A stretch of 64,000 nt of DNA from Patiria miniata. Lineage: Eukaryota; Echinodermata; Asteroidea; Valvatida; Asterinidae. Below the pieces are notes generated by a model. That model was not told the DNA's origin and did no database searches. It saw nothing but the letters and a program-made list of their open reading frames with translations. Position numbers and translations under genes: made by a program. Positions 37,701 through 49,043 of this stretch are shown here, in pieces (the first letter of the stretch is position 1; every line of letters starts with the position of its first letter). The DNA lies in the NCBI RefSeq assembly GCF_015706575.1, contig NW_024037047.1:9242632-9306631 (forward strand). The letters are read 5' to 3'.

Positions 37701-40700
37701 AGCATGCCAGTTCCTGACAGGAAACAGCATCCCAACATTCATTCTGAATCTACCACACGAAGTCATGAATACGTAAGCTGATTGACAACAGACCATTAGA
37801 GTCAACTGCAAAATTGACTTAATCGGGGAATCACAATTAATACCATTATTAGGGTGTACAACATTTGCGCGTAGGCTGTATCGGTTTAGTCAATTTTCCT
37901 TTGGAAAGATAAGATTTGTGAAAAACAAGGTTCTTTCTATTTTTTTTTTAATTATTCATACTTTTATTTTTTTCTCTTCAAATTTATCCCTGAAAAGCTA
38001 ATTTCCTACTTCCAACCACTAGGTTAACTGTTGGTCCTTGAACCAGGTTGCTCTTAGTTTCACAAAGACTTCTCTGAAGGAGAGAGTTGTGAGGACAGAT
38101 TCATTCCTGAAACTTTTGCAAATAGAATCTGTAATGTATGCCTCACAAGTAAAGTGACTTTGTTTGCTGTATTTCCATTTTAGCCCCATAGGTGCCATGA
38201 TGAAAGGCTTGATAGAGTCTCTGTCTTCAAATCCTACGGGGCGAGTAGGGGGTCCTACTCATCGACCCATCTACGACCCAGTCCCACTCCCAAACTACCC
38301 GGATCCACCCCCCGCAAAACCCTCGGAGGTAAAACCCGCTTCTGAAAGCGCAGCCAAACCTGAACAAGCACAAAAGTCAGAACCTCAAGCCTCGACCAGC
38401 GATGCGCAAGCCACCGCGTCATCAGAAGCAGCTGCGACCAATAAGGGGGCAGACTCTGGGCATGCTCAGTCATCGGGTGCCACTGCAGATGTCGGGTCGC
38501 CGGTGAAGGACAGCTCAAGGGTCAACTTGTATTACGATTCAGACGACGAGTACATAGACTCGTTGCGCCAGTCTGCTCCACCGGAGCCCTTGCGGTTGAA
38601 GGTCTTCAGTGGAGTAGATGTGAGTAATCAGAAAAGATCTTTGATTTCAAGCAACTTACAGTACAGACAAGCTTCCAAAGAGATGCAAATCCTGCTTTGC
38701 CTGCAGTACATCAGTAGAAAATACATTACCAAACAGTACTATTTTTCCATTAGGGTTTAAGGACTTGGGACGGGCAATTTGACAAGAAAATGTACTCCGA
38801 TTTATGATTTTTATTCCAGCATATTTGTTATTGAAGGAAACATGAGTGCCATTTACCACTGTGATAATTCCATGCTCAAGGTACATGTATATACCTCTTT
38901 ATGCAAAGATTCTACGAATTTGTGCACAATCTTTAAAAGTTAGTTGAGCTTACTTTGTATCATACATGCAGGAGACCAGAAACTAAATATCTACCAGAAA
39001 CAAAATGACGCCCCTGAATTGTTTTGTAATGATCTTATTGTTAATAGGTTACAGCCTGTGTGGAAACCATCAAGAAAGAAATGCCGGAGGGGGTTCTGAC
39101 GAGAGAGGAGATGGAGTTACTGATGGAACTGAAGGACTGCCTGAGGCTGGAGTTTCTTCTTGAAGAACCTCCCTCGCCAGTCAAATCAGAGACCTTCCTT
39201 GTCATTGGTAAGAGCAACAGTGATGTAGTCGAATCCATCACAAGTCCTTGCAAGTCCTCACAAGTCCATCACAAGTCCCATCACAAGTCCTCACAAATTC
39301 CATCACAAGTCCTCACAAGTCCCTAACAAGTCCTCGCAAGTCCATCACAAGTCCCTCACAAGTCCATCACAAGTCCCTCACAAGTCCATCACAAGTCTGT
39401 CACAAGTTCATCACAAGTCCCTCACAAGTCCCTCACGAGTCTGTCACAAGTCCATCACAAGTCCCTCACAAGTCCTCACAAGTCCTCGCAAGTCCATCAC
39501 AAGTCCCTCACAAGTCCATCACAAGTCCTCACAAGTCCCTAACAAGTCCTCGCAAGTCCATCACAAGTCCCTCACAAGTCCATCACAAGTCCCTCACAAG
39601 TCCATCACAAGTCCTCACAAGTCCATCACAATTCCTCACAAGTCCCTCACAAGTCCATCACAAGTCCTCACAAGTCCATCACAAGTCCATCACAAGTCCA
39701 TCACAAGTCCCTCACAAGTCCATCACAAGTCATCACAAGTCCCTCACAAGTCCATCACAAGTCATCACAAGTCCATCACAAGTCCTCACAAGTCCATTAC
39801 AATTCCTCACAAGTCCATCACAAGTCCTCACAAGTCGAACGCAAGTCAATCACAAGTCCATACCAATTCCTCACAAGTCCCTCACAAGTCCATCACAAGT
39901 CCTCACAAGTCCATCACAAGTCCATCACAAGTCCATCACAAGTCCCTCACAAGTCCATCACAAGTCCTCACAAGTCCATCACAATTCCTCACAAGTCCCT
40001 CACAAGTCCATCACAAGTCCTCACAAGTCCATCACAAGTCCATCACAAGTCCATCACAAGTCCCTCACAAGTCCATCACAAGTCATCACAAGTCCCTCAC
40101 AAGTCCATCACAAGTCATCACAAGTCCATCACAAGTCCTCACAAGTCCATCACAATTCCTCACAAGTCCATCACAAGTCCTCACAAGTCGAACGCAAGTC
40201 AATCACAAGTCCATACCAAGTCATCCAGTTCTCATGTCAAGTCACAAGCTATTCAAATGAACTTTGACAAAGGCACTCCTTTGTTATTGTTCTTCCCCAG
40301 TGACTGGAATTGTAAAAGGACTTTTGATTAATACTTGGGACCAAACTTGTGATGGACTTGCGGTGGACTCAACTATAAGATTTCGCTACCTAGATTTGAG
40401 TCTTTCACGAAATTGAAATTGGAAGGATTCTATTCGATGCTAATGCAAATTTTCTCAATTTTGTTTTTTGTGATTTGCAGGGAAGCTACTGAATCTTGCC
40501 ATCGGAGGAATCCCGTCAGAGGTTCTTCATCCCCTGGTAGACCTGCTCTCCATGGCCTTCCTGAGCCAAGACGTCATACACACGCTGTGTAATAACGAAG
40601 ATCAAACCGTCATGACGTTTGTCAGTAGCAGTGACTGCCATCCACTGCAAATCCAAATATCGGTCTTTAGAATGGTAGGTAAAAACTTTCACACCCAATT

Positions 40701-42460
40701 TGAAAGATCTTACATTCAAGGAATAAGTTTTGACATCGAGAATAATTCTGACTAACTTGTTGCATCCCATTGACTGACTCAACAGAGCCAAATTTAACTG
40801 TTCTACTTCCCAAAAAATGCTATGCTTATCTCTATTCTGTGCTTACAATACTAGCACATAAATGTTTTGCTAATCTTGTAAGCTTAGAATCCTCAATCCT
40901 TGGTTACCCGTGAAATATGCTAACCATTAGCAGACAAGTTTGTAGTAAGCAGAACCGTAATTTTGGCCTATAATAGAAACCACGCAGTTCTCAATCAGTG
41001 CAGTATTGTCAAAGTGATCCAGCAACAACTTATTTAATGATTTTTGTTTTACTTTTCTTCTTGTTCAGCTGTGCAATATCTGCACTGCTTACAGCGGCAA
41101 GCACTGGTTGACTCAAGTCCGACATTGGACCCTTGAAGATGGCTCCCCGCAGTGCAACCGAGATATCGTGTCGCGATTGGTTGTGTCGGCCATACTGAGT
41201 GGCTCAGATGAATTATGCTGTGCTGCCTCGGCCCTTGTCTACAACCTGACCCGCTATACGGTACGAACCATGTTGGAATGTCCCAGTTTAGAATGTCCAG
41301 GGTTGGAATGTACCAGGATAGAATGGCCCAAAATTCAATGCCCCAGGTTGGAATGCTGGAGGTTAGAATGCCCCAGATTGGAATGCCCCAGGTTGGATGC
41401 CCAAGGTTGGAATGCCCACGTTGGAATCGGACCATCTTAGAATGTGCCATGGTGATTTGGACCATTTGAGAATGTGCACGTTTGAAATGAGACAGTTTTA
41501 AGTACGCCATTTCTATGTAGAAAATATTGGAAGGGATGGTCATAAAATCTGGAATGTGACAATTTAAGAATCTACACGACAACCATAGTTAAAATCCGTT
41601 ACAACTGATCATGTGCATGACTCTGATAAAGTTTGATTTAACTAATCAGGCACAGTATACTTCACCTAGGTTAAATTTTGGAATGACTGATTAGGCTCAA
41701 CACTTGGTTTAACTCTTGTTACAGAAATTAAAAAGATTTGGCCCTAACCCTGGTTAAACCTTGTAAAACTGATTAACATGATCAACTTTGACCATGTCTA
41801 GGTTTCTGATGATAATGCAGTTGAGTTCTCCAGTGCCTTGTTGCAGTCTCTCACATCGGAGGCCATCTCGGAGGAAACAGGTCAGTACAGTCATCTTTCT
41901 CTTTAAAAACGTTCAAATAAACCACAAAGAGAAACTGACTAAGTGCATTATAAGAAGTTTTAAGTTGAACAGAGAGATTGATTGGAGTAGGGTTTGAACC
42001 TGCCACCTCTGTATTGACGTTCCGTTGCTGTACCAACTGAGCTATTTTCTCTCTCTTTAACTCAACTCAACTCTCAATAACCTGAAAGTTAGGCTTACCC
42101 TAACCCCTACCAGATTCTTCAAAAGCCACAAGGATCTTTTTGAAGATTTTGTAGGATTAAGGAAGGTAAAGCCCAGCCACTTTTGCTTTTCTTAGTGTCC
42201 AATGTCAGCGGTAGATTTTGAAGGATTCAGGTTGATTCTTGAATTTAGGTTTCAATTTGATATGTACAATTGTTGTTTCATTTAAATTTTCTTTGCTCTT
42301 CCCTGCAGCCTATTACAGTCTGTTAGCCCTGTATGGTCTGATGAAATGCGGCGAGGTCATGTGTTTAGCAACAGTGATGGGTCTGGACACCGCACGATAT
42401 GCCAAGATCTCGGACCGACTTGGCAAGCTCTGTGCAGATATAGACAGCGTGATTGGTTAG
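34754..42460 (+). CDS. PPPDE (DESI1-like) desumoylating isopeptidase fused to a PUL domain
   Basis: Ten exons: 34754-34835, 36106-36197, 36699-36808, 37650-37772, 38184-38619, 39048-39207, 40481-40674, 41069-41260, 41802-41880 and 42309-42460. All are GT-AG and phase-consistent, giving 539 aa. Residues 6-135 are a PPPDE cysteine peptidase domain closely resembling DESI1: [13 protein letters not shown], catalytic His36 in VWHTSVVV, and nucleophile Cys106 in [11 protein letters not shown]. Family members remove SUMO or ubiquitin-like modifiers. Residues about 140-280 form a Pro/Ala/Ser-rich linker with [12 protein letters not shown] near its end. Residues about 282-539 form an all-helical PUL domain ([12 protein letters not shown] to DSVIG), a fold that in PLAA/Ufd3 binds p97/Cdc48. 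Vertebrate DESI1 lacks the PUL part, so this is a distinct architecture, presumably acting where SUMO processing and p97 meet. The start ATG directly precedes the conserved first strand. Confidence 0.92.
36231..36300. repeat. short hairpin repeat family, copy b
   Basis: In DESI-PUL intron 2, CCTTCATATCCTCCTAAATCC is followed by ACTACAA and then GATTTGGGAGGATTTTG and GAAGGAAGA. The two halves are imperfect inverted repeats and match copies a, c, d and e. Confidence 0.55.
37052..37180. mobile_element. hairpin MITE (palindrome with ~50-bp arms)
   Basis: In DESI-PUL intron 3, the arm starting GGCCTGATAGTTCAGCCTTA (37061) is nearly complementary to the arm ending TGCTAAGGCTGAAATATCAG (37150-37169). 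The loop of about 8-10 bases is at GAACATTCG. Flanking A-rich and T-rich tracts extend the pairing. Whole-element palindromes of this sort are recurrent small elements in marine invertebrate genomes. Confidence 0.75.
37260..37463. mobile_element. MITE with perfect 28-bp terminal inverted repeats
   Basis: Bases 37260-37287 (starting GGAAAGATTTCCATATACG) are the exact reverse complement of 37436-37463. The 204-bp unit has a 148-bp non-coding centre. It lies 80 bp from the hairpin element, within DESI-PUL intron 3. No target duplication was identified. Confidence 0.8.
39238..40235. repeat. 1-kb TCACAAGTCC minisatellite in DESI-PUL intron 6
   Basis: The array starts 30 bp after the exon 6 donor and consists of about 90 units of TCACAAGTCC with an optional A or C (10-11 bp). 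Variants such as TCACAATTCC, TCGCAAGTCC and GAACGCAAGTC mark higher-order duplications. GTCGAACGCAAGTC recurs 353 bp apart (39834 and 40187), and CTAACAAGTCCTCGCAAG about 216 bp apart. The array lacks stop codons in one frame over 339 codons, purely as a by-product of its sequence; it is not a gene. Confidence 0.93.
41272..41470. repeat. degenerate 15-bp repeat (GGAATGCCCCAGGTT) in DESI-PUL intron 8
   Basis: Starting within about 15 bases of the exon 8 donor, about a dozen diverged copies of GGAATGCCCCAGGTT follow head to tail, fading after about 41450. Since the unit is a multiple of three, readable frames run through it on both strands; these are not coding. Confidence 0.8.
41975..42060 (-). 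repeat. tRNA-derived SINE fragment
   Basis: On the minus strand a box A (TAGCTCAGTTGGTACAGC) is followed about 30 bases later by a box B (GGTTCAAACCC). Four of five T-stem pairs form but the acceptor arm does not, so this is a SINE or tRNA pseudogene, not a working tRNA. Confidence 0.6.
42098..42175. repeat. short hairpin repeat family, copy c
   Basis: CCTACCAGATTCTTCAAAAG, then CCACAAGGATCTTTTTGAAG, then GGATTAAGGAAGGTAAAGCC. The halves are complementary around ACAAGG. It lies 130 bp upstream of the last DESI-PUL exon and resembles the copies at 31283, 36231, 45495 and 46836. Confidence 0.65.
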
Positions 42461-44163
42461 TTGGTCAATTCTGACTTGGTAGTTAAGATGCTACAAGACA
42501 TCAACAAACCTTGATATGAATAAGTGCAGCGTTTTGGAATCTTACCAATCTGCGTAGACAAATGGTATTGATACCTTGTACAGGTTTTTATTGTGAGAAC
42601 AACAATTCATAAAAATGTGAAATGGGAATTCAAGAAATGTGACACAGGATTGAGACTTTTGATATAAGCCACGAAAGTTGTACGTGGAAACAAACACAAA
42701 GGATTTTCATAACATATTAAATAGTCTTTAGCCGCAATATTCATGCATGCCTTATGATTAAAAATGGTGTATTTATTACAATAACTTATGTTGAAGTAAC
42801 TAGGTGAAAAAGTTTAATGACATTAATTTGCTTGTACAATATTACATTTCAAGGTGATTTGGAATCTAAAATTGTTTTGGTAAAAAGTACAGTGTTGTAT
42901 GAGCTTACTTGACATGTAACAAATCATTACAGTTTTTAATTTGTGTGGTTTTTAATGCAACTACTGTTAATACATGTCAATGCAAATTGCAGCTATTTGT
43001 ATTTGTACATTATTTGTGATGAGTGGTAAATATGCCTTTGGTTGCAACTTCAAATTTGTTTTTGAGTTGAAAATTCTGAAATCCCTGTTTCAATACTGGA
43101 AATTTAAGGAAGTCTATTAATGCAAAAGTGAAGTTGCCAACTCTATAATAGCAAATTTTCCTGACCAAGTATCCCGGTACATTTTGCACTTAGTGTTAGA
43201 CCCCTTGACACCATTACACTTTTTTGTGCAGTATAACTTTATATATTCAGAATATTTCTTAAAATAATATAACTAAAAAAATATTAAGGGATATAGGTCT
43301 ATTTGTTTTTATTTAAATATTGAGTGATTATTATTTGGTGAATTTTATTTAAAAGTAACCAATATTTTTTATTTCCTGATATGACCACGACTTTTCAACA
43401 TGATTGTAAGGCCTGTTAATTTTCAAAAAAGGTTTTAACATATCTGGTTGTGGAATAAAAATGTTATCAGAGAACCCTTTTCTTTCTCAGAAATAATCAT
43501 ATTTTAAAATAAATATGCGTACTATTTTGTGGTGCATTTTACAAACTGTGTATTGTGTCTGTGGTTTATTGTGTATTTTCCAAACATGTAAATAGTTTGA
43601 AGCCTTGTGAGAAGGTGGTTCTGCTCGCCCCTCCCAGTTCTCTCGATTATCCCCCCCCCCCCCCCCTTCAGCAAATAAAAAGGGACATTGAAAATGTGTT
43701 AATTTTTCCCCCGTATATTTACAATACTTTCGAAAAATCTATTATTCCGTAGATTTCCATAGTTTTCCTTTATTCTAGAAATATTTGAGCTTTCCAGCAC
43801 TTTCCAATGTCACAGAAATATTATTTGTCTCCCAAACTTTTTATCATAATCCAACACTTTCAAAGAGGGCGCTCTTCAAAAAAATTCGTTCGTCAAAAAA
43901 AGAGGGCGCTCGTCAAAAAAAATATTCGTTCAATGAGTAGTAATTAGGTCGTGCAAAGTAGTGCATTATGAGTAATTTGGGCAAGATTTGAGATCAAAAT
44001 ATAGAACATTAAATAGACAAATACACGATTCACTAAAATGAATGTGTTTAAAATTGTCACTTGTCTTCGATGTTTGATTTTAGGGAGCATGTGATGACCG
44101 GATTACCATTGATTGGAAAATATTAATCCGAGGAATTGTAGTAGCAAATCGCAAGAGGGCGTT
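42461..44163. other. DESI-PUL 3' UTR and intergenic region to RPS9
   Basis: AT-rich, with several AATAAA motifs (for example near 43451 and 43674) that could serve as polyadenylation signals. There is a C-run at about 43650 and a repeated GAGGGCGCTC near 43866-43912. No gene was recognised. Confidence 0.4.
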
Positions 44164-44208
44164 CTTTCTTTCCCAAGTGCGCCGCGTGTGCGAGTATTTC
44201 GCAAGCCG
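44164..44208 (+). promoter_or_regulatory. RPS9: RPS9 non-coding leader exon with 5'TOP motif
   Basis: CTTTCTTTCCC begins at 44164, and the short leader ends CGCAAGCCG|GTGAGTATG, a strong splice donor. Its partner acceptor is TTGTTCACAG at 45146-45155, 19 bases before the RPS9 start codon. A pyrimidine tract at the transcription start is the hallmark of ribosomal protein mRNAs and confers growth-dependent (mTOR/LARP1) translation. The exact +1 base is inferred. Confidence 0.55.
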
Positions 44209-45174
44209 GTGAGTATGGAAACTGGGAAAATTCCGGATTTATTTTATGAAAATCTGAAATTGTTCCCCACTAGTTCGATATATAAGGTATTGTTGTTCTA
44301 CCTAGCCAGAAATCATTCAAAACATTGACTGGAAGGGTGTAAAAATAAATGATAAAGGCTGTGGAATGTGACTTGCCTACCGTCTGACCGTGACTGAGTT
44401 AACTTTTGTGTATAGCACGGTAGAGGGCGCCATTTTGGCAAACTTCGCTTGACTGCATGCATACCAAGTTTACTTTTTTTGTTGTTCGCTTGTTTATGTT
44501 ATGGTTGTCAAGCTTTTCATATTCCTGAATAAAAAAAGAAGAGTTTCTCGTCTGCTCTTTTTGAAAAAAATAAAGGAGGCAGGCATTTTCTTTTCTTTTT
44601 CTCCTTTTTTGCTGATGAACTAGTGATGATAGTGATACAAAATTGTGTCCACGAAGCCAGGCACTACTATAAGTACTAACGTTACATAGACTAACGTGAC
44701 AAAGGCCTTGCTATAATTTTGTTGAAAACAAATAAAAAGATAATCAAATAATTCTAGGCCTATTTAATTGACAATTTATGCCCTATTTGAAAAATATATT
44801 GCAAATGAATGAATTTGTAAATTAAAAAATACAAAAATAGAGGGGGTCGGAAAAAGGAAACAGATGGGGACGGGAAACGGGTTGATTTTTTTATTGGCCT
44901 AATTACAGTTACCAATTACTGAGCAAAAAAACCAAATTTCATTTGTTTTCCATATCATTTCCAACCTTCAAATCCAGCTTGAAGTTCTTTCATTGGCATA
45001 TTTTTTATTTTGAGTTGAATAAAACAACAATTTTTCTCAAAACGATCCTGACAAAATTGATGAAAAATAACGAATGCGATTAGTTCACTGCACAGTGTTT
45101 GATTTTGGCAGATGAAGGAAATTTCCTTAGCAAGAAAATTTTTATTTGTTCACAGGTCCCTATAACACAACATC

Positions 45175-47564
45175 ATGCCAAGAGTAGTGTGCAGCAAGAC
45201 CAGTGTGACGCCCAGGCGTCCCTTTGAGAAGGAGCGTTTGGACCAGGAGTTGAAGCTCATCGGCGAGTACGGCCTGCGCAACAAGCGTGAGGTGTGGCGG
45301 GTCAAGTACACCCTGGCCAAAATCAGGAAGGCTGCCCGGGACCTGCTGACACGAGAAGACAAGGATGCCAAGAGGCTGTTCGAAGGTAGCCATTTCATCG
45401 CAGACAAATTGTCTATCCCTCACCCCTTAAATTTGTCTTCTTGTGGAAACAGTGACGATCCTGTTTAATGCAGTTTAGGGACCAACTTAAAATTTTACCC
45501 CATCTCTCCAAAATCCTTCCAAGTCCACCAGGACCTTTTGGAGGATTTGGAAGTCTGAGGAAGGTGAAGCTCGTCTGCTGATACTTTACATAAGGCTTGG
45601 ATACGATAACAAAGAAATTGCAGTTGTTTCCAGCACGTTGGAGAAATTTTGGTGAAAGTTCCAATCAAAATTTGGAAGTGTAAGAGTAAATTGTAAAGCA
45701 ACTTTTTTATTTTCTTTGTTTCTGTATCCAGGTAATGCCCTTCTGCGTCGTCTGGTCCGTGTTGGAGTGCTGGACGAGACCAAGATGAAGCTTGATTACG
45801 TCCTGGGTCTGCGAGTGGAGGACTTCTTGGAGCGTCGTCTGCAGACGCAGGTCTTCAAGTCTGGTCTGGCCAAGAGCATTCATCATGCCCGAGTCCTCAT
45901 TCGCCAGCGTCACATCCGGTAGGTATTGGACAAAACTTGTCCCCATGTACTCAACTGAAATGTTTACCTAAGTTCAGTTGGGTTCCTGCACAGTGAAGGG
46001 TTTTGTAAAAAGAAGATTCCTTGCCCAAATCCTTTGGATGAGTGGGCTAGTGGAAGTGACAGAAACTATTACTGTTTGGGGGGGGGGGTCACTGTACAAT
46101 TTTATAGTGCTGATACTGGTGCGTTTCTGTTAAAGGAATTGTTTGGTTTTGGCACAGTTATGAACAGCAAGCAATCCAAGTTTTAATCACATGCTTCATC
46201 ATAACTACACACTTTTACCTTGCTTCATTTACCTTCCCCTGGCTTATAGAAAGCTCCTGTGCTAGTTGTCGCTTGTTGTCTGAGCAAGACCACTGAAACA
46301 TGGGGGAAACCTGTAGCCTCATGCAGCCAACATTCTCGGCAAGACCACTTGGGCATGGAAGGCCCTACGTCTTTGCCCGTCCATGCACTGGACGCTTGCT
46401 GCCAGTAATCTGCATTGTTTCTATGAGGCCACTTGGGCACAGAATGTCCTATGCCTCACCGCTGTGTATTTTCACTGAGATTACATTTCCCCAAGGCCAA
46501 TGAAGTAGGATCAAGATCCTAGCTTTATGTCTTGGTCCAGTGAGAAAGACAATGTCATCAAGTCTTTAAGGCAGGTATGGAACTCCTACTTGCTTAGCGT
46601 CGAACTGCAGTTTTGTTGTCATAGAACTTCATGATTGTCTTGCCAACTCTGTATGCCAGTCAACATTTCTTTTTTTTTGGGGGGGGGTTGTTGTTGACAT
46701 TTCTTCTTGCCTGTTTGCATGTTTAAATGAAACATTCCATTTGAATAAACGTATCCATGCCTCTGCAATGATTTGATGGCTTTTTGCACTGATGTCTTCC
46801 TATGACCAAGTGTAGTGTACTTCACACTGAATTGATAGCCTCAATCCTTACTCTTTGAGATCCTATAAAAATTCACAAGGAGTTTTGAAAGATTGTTTAG
46901 GATTGAGGAAGGTATAGCCAATGTAGGATTTTATAGAATTTCAAGAAGGAGCCCATCAGAAGTACCTGTATCTTTAGTTCAGTAGCCGTCATTAATCCTA
47001 ACCCTCCAGGGTATTTTGGTTAGAAACCCTTCTGAAGACAGCATCATGCAACACTTGTCAAAATGACAAGCCTGCTCAGTGCAGCAAGATCCATTAGGTC
47101 AAAAGTCTCAAGGCCAAACTGTCTCTGAGAGTCTGTGGTCACCAAATGCAGCAGGATACAACTCTGGCATTGTTCAATGGGACTAGCCGTCATTGTTTCA
47201 GAATTGGCCGTTTATGCACTGGTGTTGATGGCTCAATGCAGCAAGGTCCCACAGACTTTTACACCTGATACACTGTGTTGGGTCTGGCAGGGCAGGCAGC
47301 TGCTTTTTAGAAGTTTGTGTTCGGTACAAGGTGGTCACTCAAGATTTTGTTTTCTTCTTCCCTTTTACCTGTCCCTTCGCTTGCAGCGTCCGGAAGCAGG
47401 TGGTGAACATCCCCTCCTTCATCGTCCGTCTGGACTCCCAGAAGCACATTGACTTCTCCCTGAGGTCTCCGCTGGGCGGTGGACGCCCGGGCCGCGTCAA
47501 GCGCAGGAACATGCGCAGAGCCCAGGGCGGGGCTGGTGATGAAGCTGAAGAAGATGAGGATTAA
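45175..47564 (+). CDS. RPS9: 40S ribosomal protein S9 (uS4)
   Basis: This is a structural protein of the small ribosomal subunit that binds 18S rRNA. Coding exons are 45175-45385, 45732-45918 and 47387-47564 (GT-AG, phases agree), giving 191 aa against 194 in human. Sequence is near-invariant with vertebrate RPS9: [55 protein letters not shown] and [19 protein letters not shown]. The S4 RNA-binding fold includes [17 protein letters not shown]. The C-terminus is an acidic tail, GDEAEEDED. The N-terminus [16 protein letters not shown] is slightly shorter than in vertebrates. The third intron (1.47 kb) is long for the gene and has some structured sequence, but no convincing snoRNA. An AATAAA at 47966-47971 is one possible 3' end. 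Confidence 0.97.
45495..45572. repeat. short hairpin repeat family, copy d
   Basis: In RPS9 intron 2: CCCCATCTCTCCAAAATCC, AAGTCCACCAGGACCTTTTG, then GAGGATTTGGAAGTCTGAGG. The two halves pair around CCACCAGG. This is the best-preserved palindrome of the family. Confidence 0.7.
46836..46920. repeat. short hairpin repeat family, copy e
   Basis: In RPS9 intron 3: GATAGCCTCAATCCTTACTC, then AATTCACAAGGAGTTTTGAA, then TTTAGGATTGAGGAAGGTAT. It has the same order of landmarks as copies a, c and d. Confidence 0.6.
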
Positions 47565-49043
47565 ACAGGATGCTGCAAAGGGAGGACTGGTGTCTAGAGA
47601 GAAACCACCCATGGAATAGGCTTGTCTAAACACCCGTCTTTTGAAGACTGCTCTATCTTTGGTCATTCCAAGATGGACATAGCAATAGCTTGCTTGATTC
47701 TGGTCCAAAGGATTCAGGTGTACCAAATGGAGCTAGTAATTAAATAACGATGAGCAACTTGAGCTTTTCACTGATTGAGTAGTTAATCATGATGTCCTAA
47801 AATTACTTCACTTCATCACACAACACTGCTCGTGAATTTTGACAATTCATTGCTTGATAAAAATAAGAATATCTGTTTCCTTGTGGACATGGAGGTTTGT
47901 GAAGTTTCCCTGAGACACCTTAAAAACATCTTGTTCTTCCTTTTAGCAAAAATGAAAAGCAGCATAATAAAAAGCCCTTTATGTTGGGCTAACATGAAAA
48001 ATGACAGTAAAAGATGACTTGATGGTGTTTGTGCTTTTCTGTTTGTATCTGCCCTCATCCCCAGTCAACTTTGAAATTCTGTTTATTACTTAAAACCTTG
48101 CATTGTATCCCTGTATTTCTGTAGTGATCACAGATGTCTCTGTTCGGACCATCCCTTGTGAAGGGGAAAGGGGGGGGGGGGGACTTGTAAGGCTGTCCAG
48201 TTTCTACCTTGATGTTAAAATCACACCATTCCATTAATCCTCTAAATTTTGTCCAATATTTAGAATTTTGCTGTTTTATATTTTTTTGGTTGTTCCCCTT
48301 GTTCACCGACTTTAAAGGCATCGGTGTTTTAAGAAGAGGTATGTGGTCTGTGATGAAATTGTGGAACTTCCTTTTTAACTTAATCTCTGCATCAATCACA
48401 GAGAACAAAAATCCACATTGAAAAAAATCTTCCGGTTAACCTTGAGGATGGGGGGGGGGTGTTAATCTTTGAAAATATTGAAATTGACTTGTTTGAGTTT
48501 TGTTAAGAAAAAAAATTACGTTATTTTCACTGGGCTTGCTGTTCTTTGTACAAACAGCCTGTATTTGATGTATGGCAGACACAGTAGGAGGGCGCTGTTT
48601 GATTTGGGTAAAGTCTTTTGTATTTACCCAAACCAAATAAAGAAATGGGGTTGTCAACCTTGTGATGTCCATAAGTTTTCTGGGATAAGGCGGACACAAG
48701 AAACCCCGTATTTTGGAGTGGGAACATTTTGGGTTAATCAGGAGGTAGAAAATGGGTTAATACTAAAGAGTTTACCCAATTCTGCAATTCAAAAGCGCCC
48801 CCTACTTTCATCACTTGTCTATGCATCAACCATACATCCTAGGAGGCAAAATGAAATACATACATTTATATATGAATTCAATAATTTATTTCTGGGCTTT
48901 TTTATGCACTTCTCTATTTTCGTCTCATGAGGGCGCTATAAACTTAAAATAGCGGCGCGGCAGCACTCGACGTAAACACATTTTGGTAAACACCCCTCGA
49001 TACCGCCGGCCGGCCGGCGGGCGACTATAAATCCAGACAGAAA
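47565..49043. other. RPS9 3' UTR and RPS9-GDE1 intergenic region
   Basis: Contains candidate poly(A) signals at 47739 (ATTAAA) and 47966 (AATAAA), and G runs at 48172 and 48450. A GC-rich patch at 48950-49030 (CCGGCCGGCCGGCGGGCG) lies directly before the GDE1 start codon and probably belongs to its promoter. No gene was seen. Confidence 0.45.

Noticed and set aside
39248..40267. 339-codon open frame in the TCACAAGTCC array
   Set aside because: It is entirely minisatellite within an intron and lacks homology to any protein. The frame stays open only because the repeat contains no stop in that phase.
41975..42060. functional tRNA gene on the minus strand
   Set aside because: Boxes A and B are good, but the acceptor stem does not pair and the anticodon arm is not formed. 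It is best read as a SINE relic.
46340..46455. two small hairpins in RPS9 intron 3 (GCATGGA/TCCATGC and TGAGGC/GCCTCA)
   Set aside because: They suggest an H/ACA RNA, but no proper hinge box or ACA at the correct distance is present.
47210..47280. possible C/D snoRNA in RPS9 intron 3 (TTGATGGC...ACCTGATAC)
   Set aside because: Box C deviates from the consensus, the terminal stem is short with wobble pairs, and no convincing rRNA antisense element was identified.
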